This document shows, one piece after another, positions 62,863 to 64,000 of a stretch of 64,000 nucleotides of DNA. This stretch comes from Gammaproteobacteria bacterium (lineage in GTDB: Bacteria; Pseudomonadota; Gammaproteobacteria; Enterobacterales; Alteromonadaceae): positions 1-64,000 of the forward strand of contig JAHJZX010000001.1 in NCBI GenBank assembly GCA_018826295.1. Direction: 5' to 3'. Each line of letters starts with the position of its first letter. Within the stretch, counting starts at the first letter, position 1. The notes under the pieces were generated by a model. The model did not search any database. It had not been told where the DNA came from and saw only the letters and a list, made by a program, of their open reading frames with translations. A program made the translations under genes and the position numbers.

Positions 62863-64000
62863 CCGGCCGGTTTTAGTACCTCACTCAGTGCCCTGACATC
62901 CATGCCACTGGGATGTTGATACACCCTTAAACCAAACTCCGGCAGAATCGCCAGCAAATGGTCAAAGATATCAGACTGAATACCCTCGTATTTCAGCCAG
63001 GCGGTGGTATTGGTAAAACAGTACAGTTCCAGTGGTAGGCCATCGGCAGTTGGCGGTAATTGCCGCGCCATCAGCGTCATGTCCTGATGAATACCAGGGT
63101 GGCTTTGCAGATAACGTTCGACATAAGCGCGAAAAGTACCAATATTGGTAATACGGCGGGTATTCACCGGCTCTTTACCGGCGTCGGCCAGTTTGTCGTT
63201 CCAGTCGTCAATTTCGCTCTGGCGGCTTTGCAGGTAGTCTTTTAACAACTTAAACCGGCCCAGCCGTTGCTTCTGCTCGGCATCTAAAAAATGCACGCTC
63301 TGCTGATCCAGCAACAGGCTGCGTTTAATGCGCCTGCCACCTGATTCCTGCATACCTCGCCAGTTTTTAAACGGATCGGTCATAAAACGGCGGGTCGGAA
63401 TGGTGGTGATAGTTTTATCCCAGTTTTGAATTTTCACCGTGTGCAGCGCGATATCTATTACATCGCCGTCAGCATTCAGTTGTGGCATTTCAACCCAGTC
63501 GCCAACCCGTAGCACATCGTTAGACGATATTTGTACGCTGGCCACCAGCGACAATATCGTATCCTGAAATATCAACATCAGTACGGCGGCCATCGCACCC
63601 AGGCCTGAAAGTAAAATCAGCGGCGAGCGATCAAATAGCGCGGCAATTATCAAAATTAACGCAATGGCATAGATGGCGATTTTTATCACCTGGATATAGC
63701 CTTTAATTGGCTTTATCCGCGCATCAGGCCGCTCTTCATAAATGGAGTTAACTAAATCCAGCAGGCTGCTTAGCGCCAGTGCTATGGTCAGGATAACAAA
63801 GGCGTTGCACACATTAACGGTAACGGCGGTAAGGGCAGGTGGTACGCCGGCAATATGCACTATACCGGTAGAAATGATGAGTGCCGGCACCACATTAGAC
63901 AGCCGTGATACAAAGGTAAACTTTTGTACTACCAGTTGCTCGTCTATGGGGGTGGAGCGTAAAGCTCTGAAGATACTGGCAATTAAAATGCGTTTTACGA
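62859..64000 (-). CDS. ybdG: YbdG-type mechanosensitive channel, 5' end beyond the window
   Basis: The frame is open to the window edge, so the N-terminus is missing; about 380 residues are present. It matches E. coli YbdG (MscM-type small-conductance channel): VVQKFTFVSRLSNVVPALI, LLSGLGAMAAVLMLIFQDTILSLVASVQISSNDVLRVGDWVEMPQ (pore helix and start of the beta domain), VKIQNWDKTITTIPT, KNWRGMQESGGRRIKRS and NIGTFRAYVERYL. It should release solutes on osmotic downshock from the inner membrane. A GTG at 63893 is not the real start, because homologous sequence continues upstream of it. Confidence 0.92.
   Translation of the reverse strand, partial: VKRILIASIFRALRSTPIDEQLVVQKFTFVSRLSNVVPALIISTGIVHIAGVPPALTAVTVNVCNAFVILTIALALSSLLDLVNSIYEERPDARIKPIKGYIQVIKIAIYAIALILIIAALFDRSPLILLSGLGAMAAVLMLIFQDTILSLVASVQISSNDVLRVGDWVEMPQLNADGDVIDIALHTVKIQNWDKTITTIPTRRFMTDPFKNWRGMQESGGRRIKRSLLLDQQSVHFLDAEQKQRLGRFKLLKDYLQSRQSEIDDWNDKLADAGKEPVNTRRITNIGTFRAYVERYLQSHPGIHQDMTLMARQLPPTADGLPLELYCFTNTTAWLKYEGIQSDIFDHLLAILPEFGLRVYQHPSGMDVRALSEVLKPAG

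Overview
The window looks like the chromosome of a marine or aquatic gammaproteobacterium of the Alteromonadales / Rheinheimera–Alishewanella–Arsukibacterium type. This is an inference from the closeness of the housekeeping proteins to E. coli and Shewanella forms, the many TonB-dependent receptors, secreted S8 proteases, a PEP-CTERM protein and a laminarinase locus. Base composition is even, and I found no rRNA, tRNA, CRISPR array, integrase or insertion sequence.

Layout. 0–3.2 kb: TetR regulator and the threonine-degradation operon kbl-tdh. 3.3–8.2 kb: PEP-CTERM protein, large secreted subtilase, diguanylate cyclase. 8.2–15 kb: phosphate block pstS, pstCAB-phoU and an outer-membrane porin. 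15–21 kb: lipoprotein GH16 glucanase with three C-terminal modules plus a TonB-dependent receptor. 21–29 kb: a second TonB receptor and a tandem-duplicated beta-helix lipoprotein, divergent from phoBR. 28.8–37.5 kb: signalling genes (HDOD-GAF protein, CadC-like TPR regulator, Cys-rich secreted protein, periplasmic binding protein, membrane LytTR regulator, small TonB receptor). 37.5–42.9 kb: tag, M20 amidohydrolase, MBL hydrolase, exported methyltransferase, SulP transporter. 42.9–50.3 kb: second phosphate block ppk-ppx, GcvR-like protein, second PhoU, DUF47 protein and Pit. 50.4–64 kb: second subtilase, oxyR, queA, tgt-yajC-secD-secF, rhodanese, suhB, two TraT-like lipoproteins and a YbdG-type channel cut by the window end.

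The strongest theme is phosphate. Arrays of 7-bp half-sites separated by 4-bp A/T-rich linkers (11-bp period, the PhoB-box pattern) precede pstS, pstC, the porin, phoB, ppk and the beta-helix lipoprotein, several with a -10-like hexamer about 10 bp downstream. This predicts a PhoB regulon covering inner-membrane uptake (Pst), outer-membrane entry (porin), storage (polyphosphate) and autoregulation. It also predicts an uncharacterised outer-membrane pair, the duplicated beta-helix lipoprotein and its TonB receptor, which is my main candidate for a new phosphate-scavenging system. A separate Pit system with its own PhoU-like proteins has no visible Pho box.

Other notable items are two folded intergenic elements of one architecture (55094–55205 and 60132–60228), a LacI-type operator before the glucanase, and enlarged PstC and PstA permeases.
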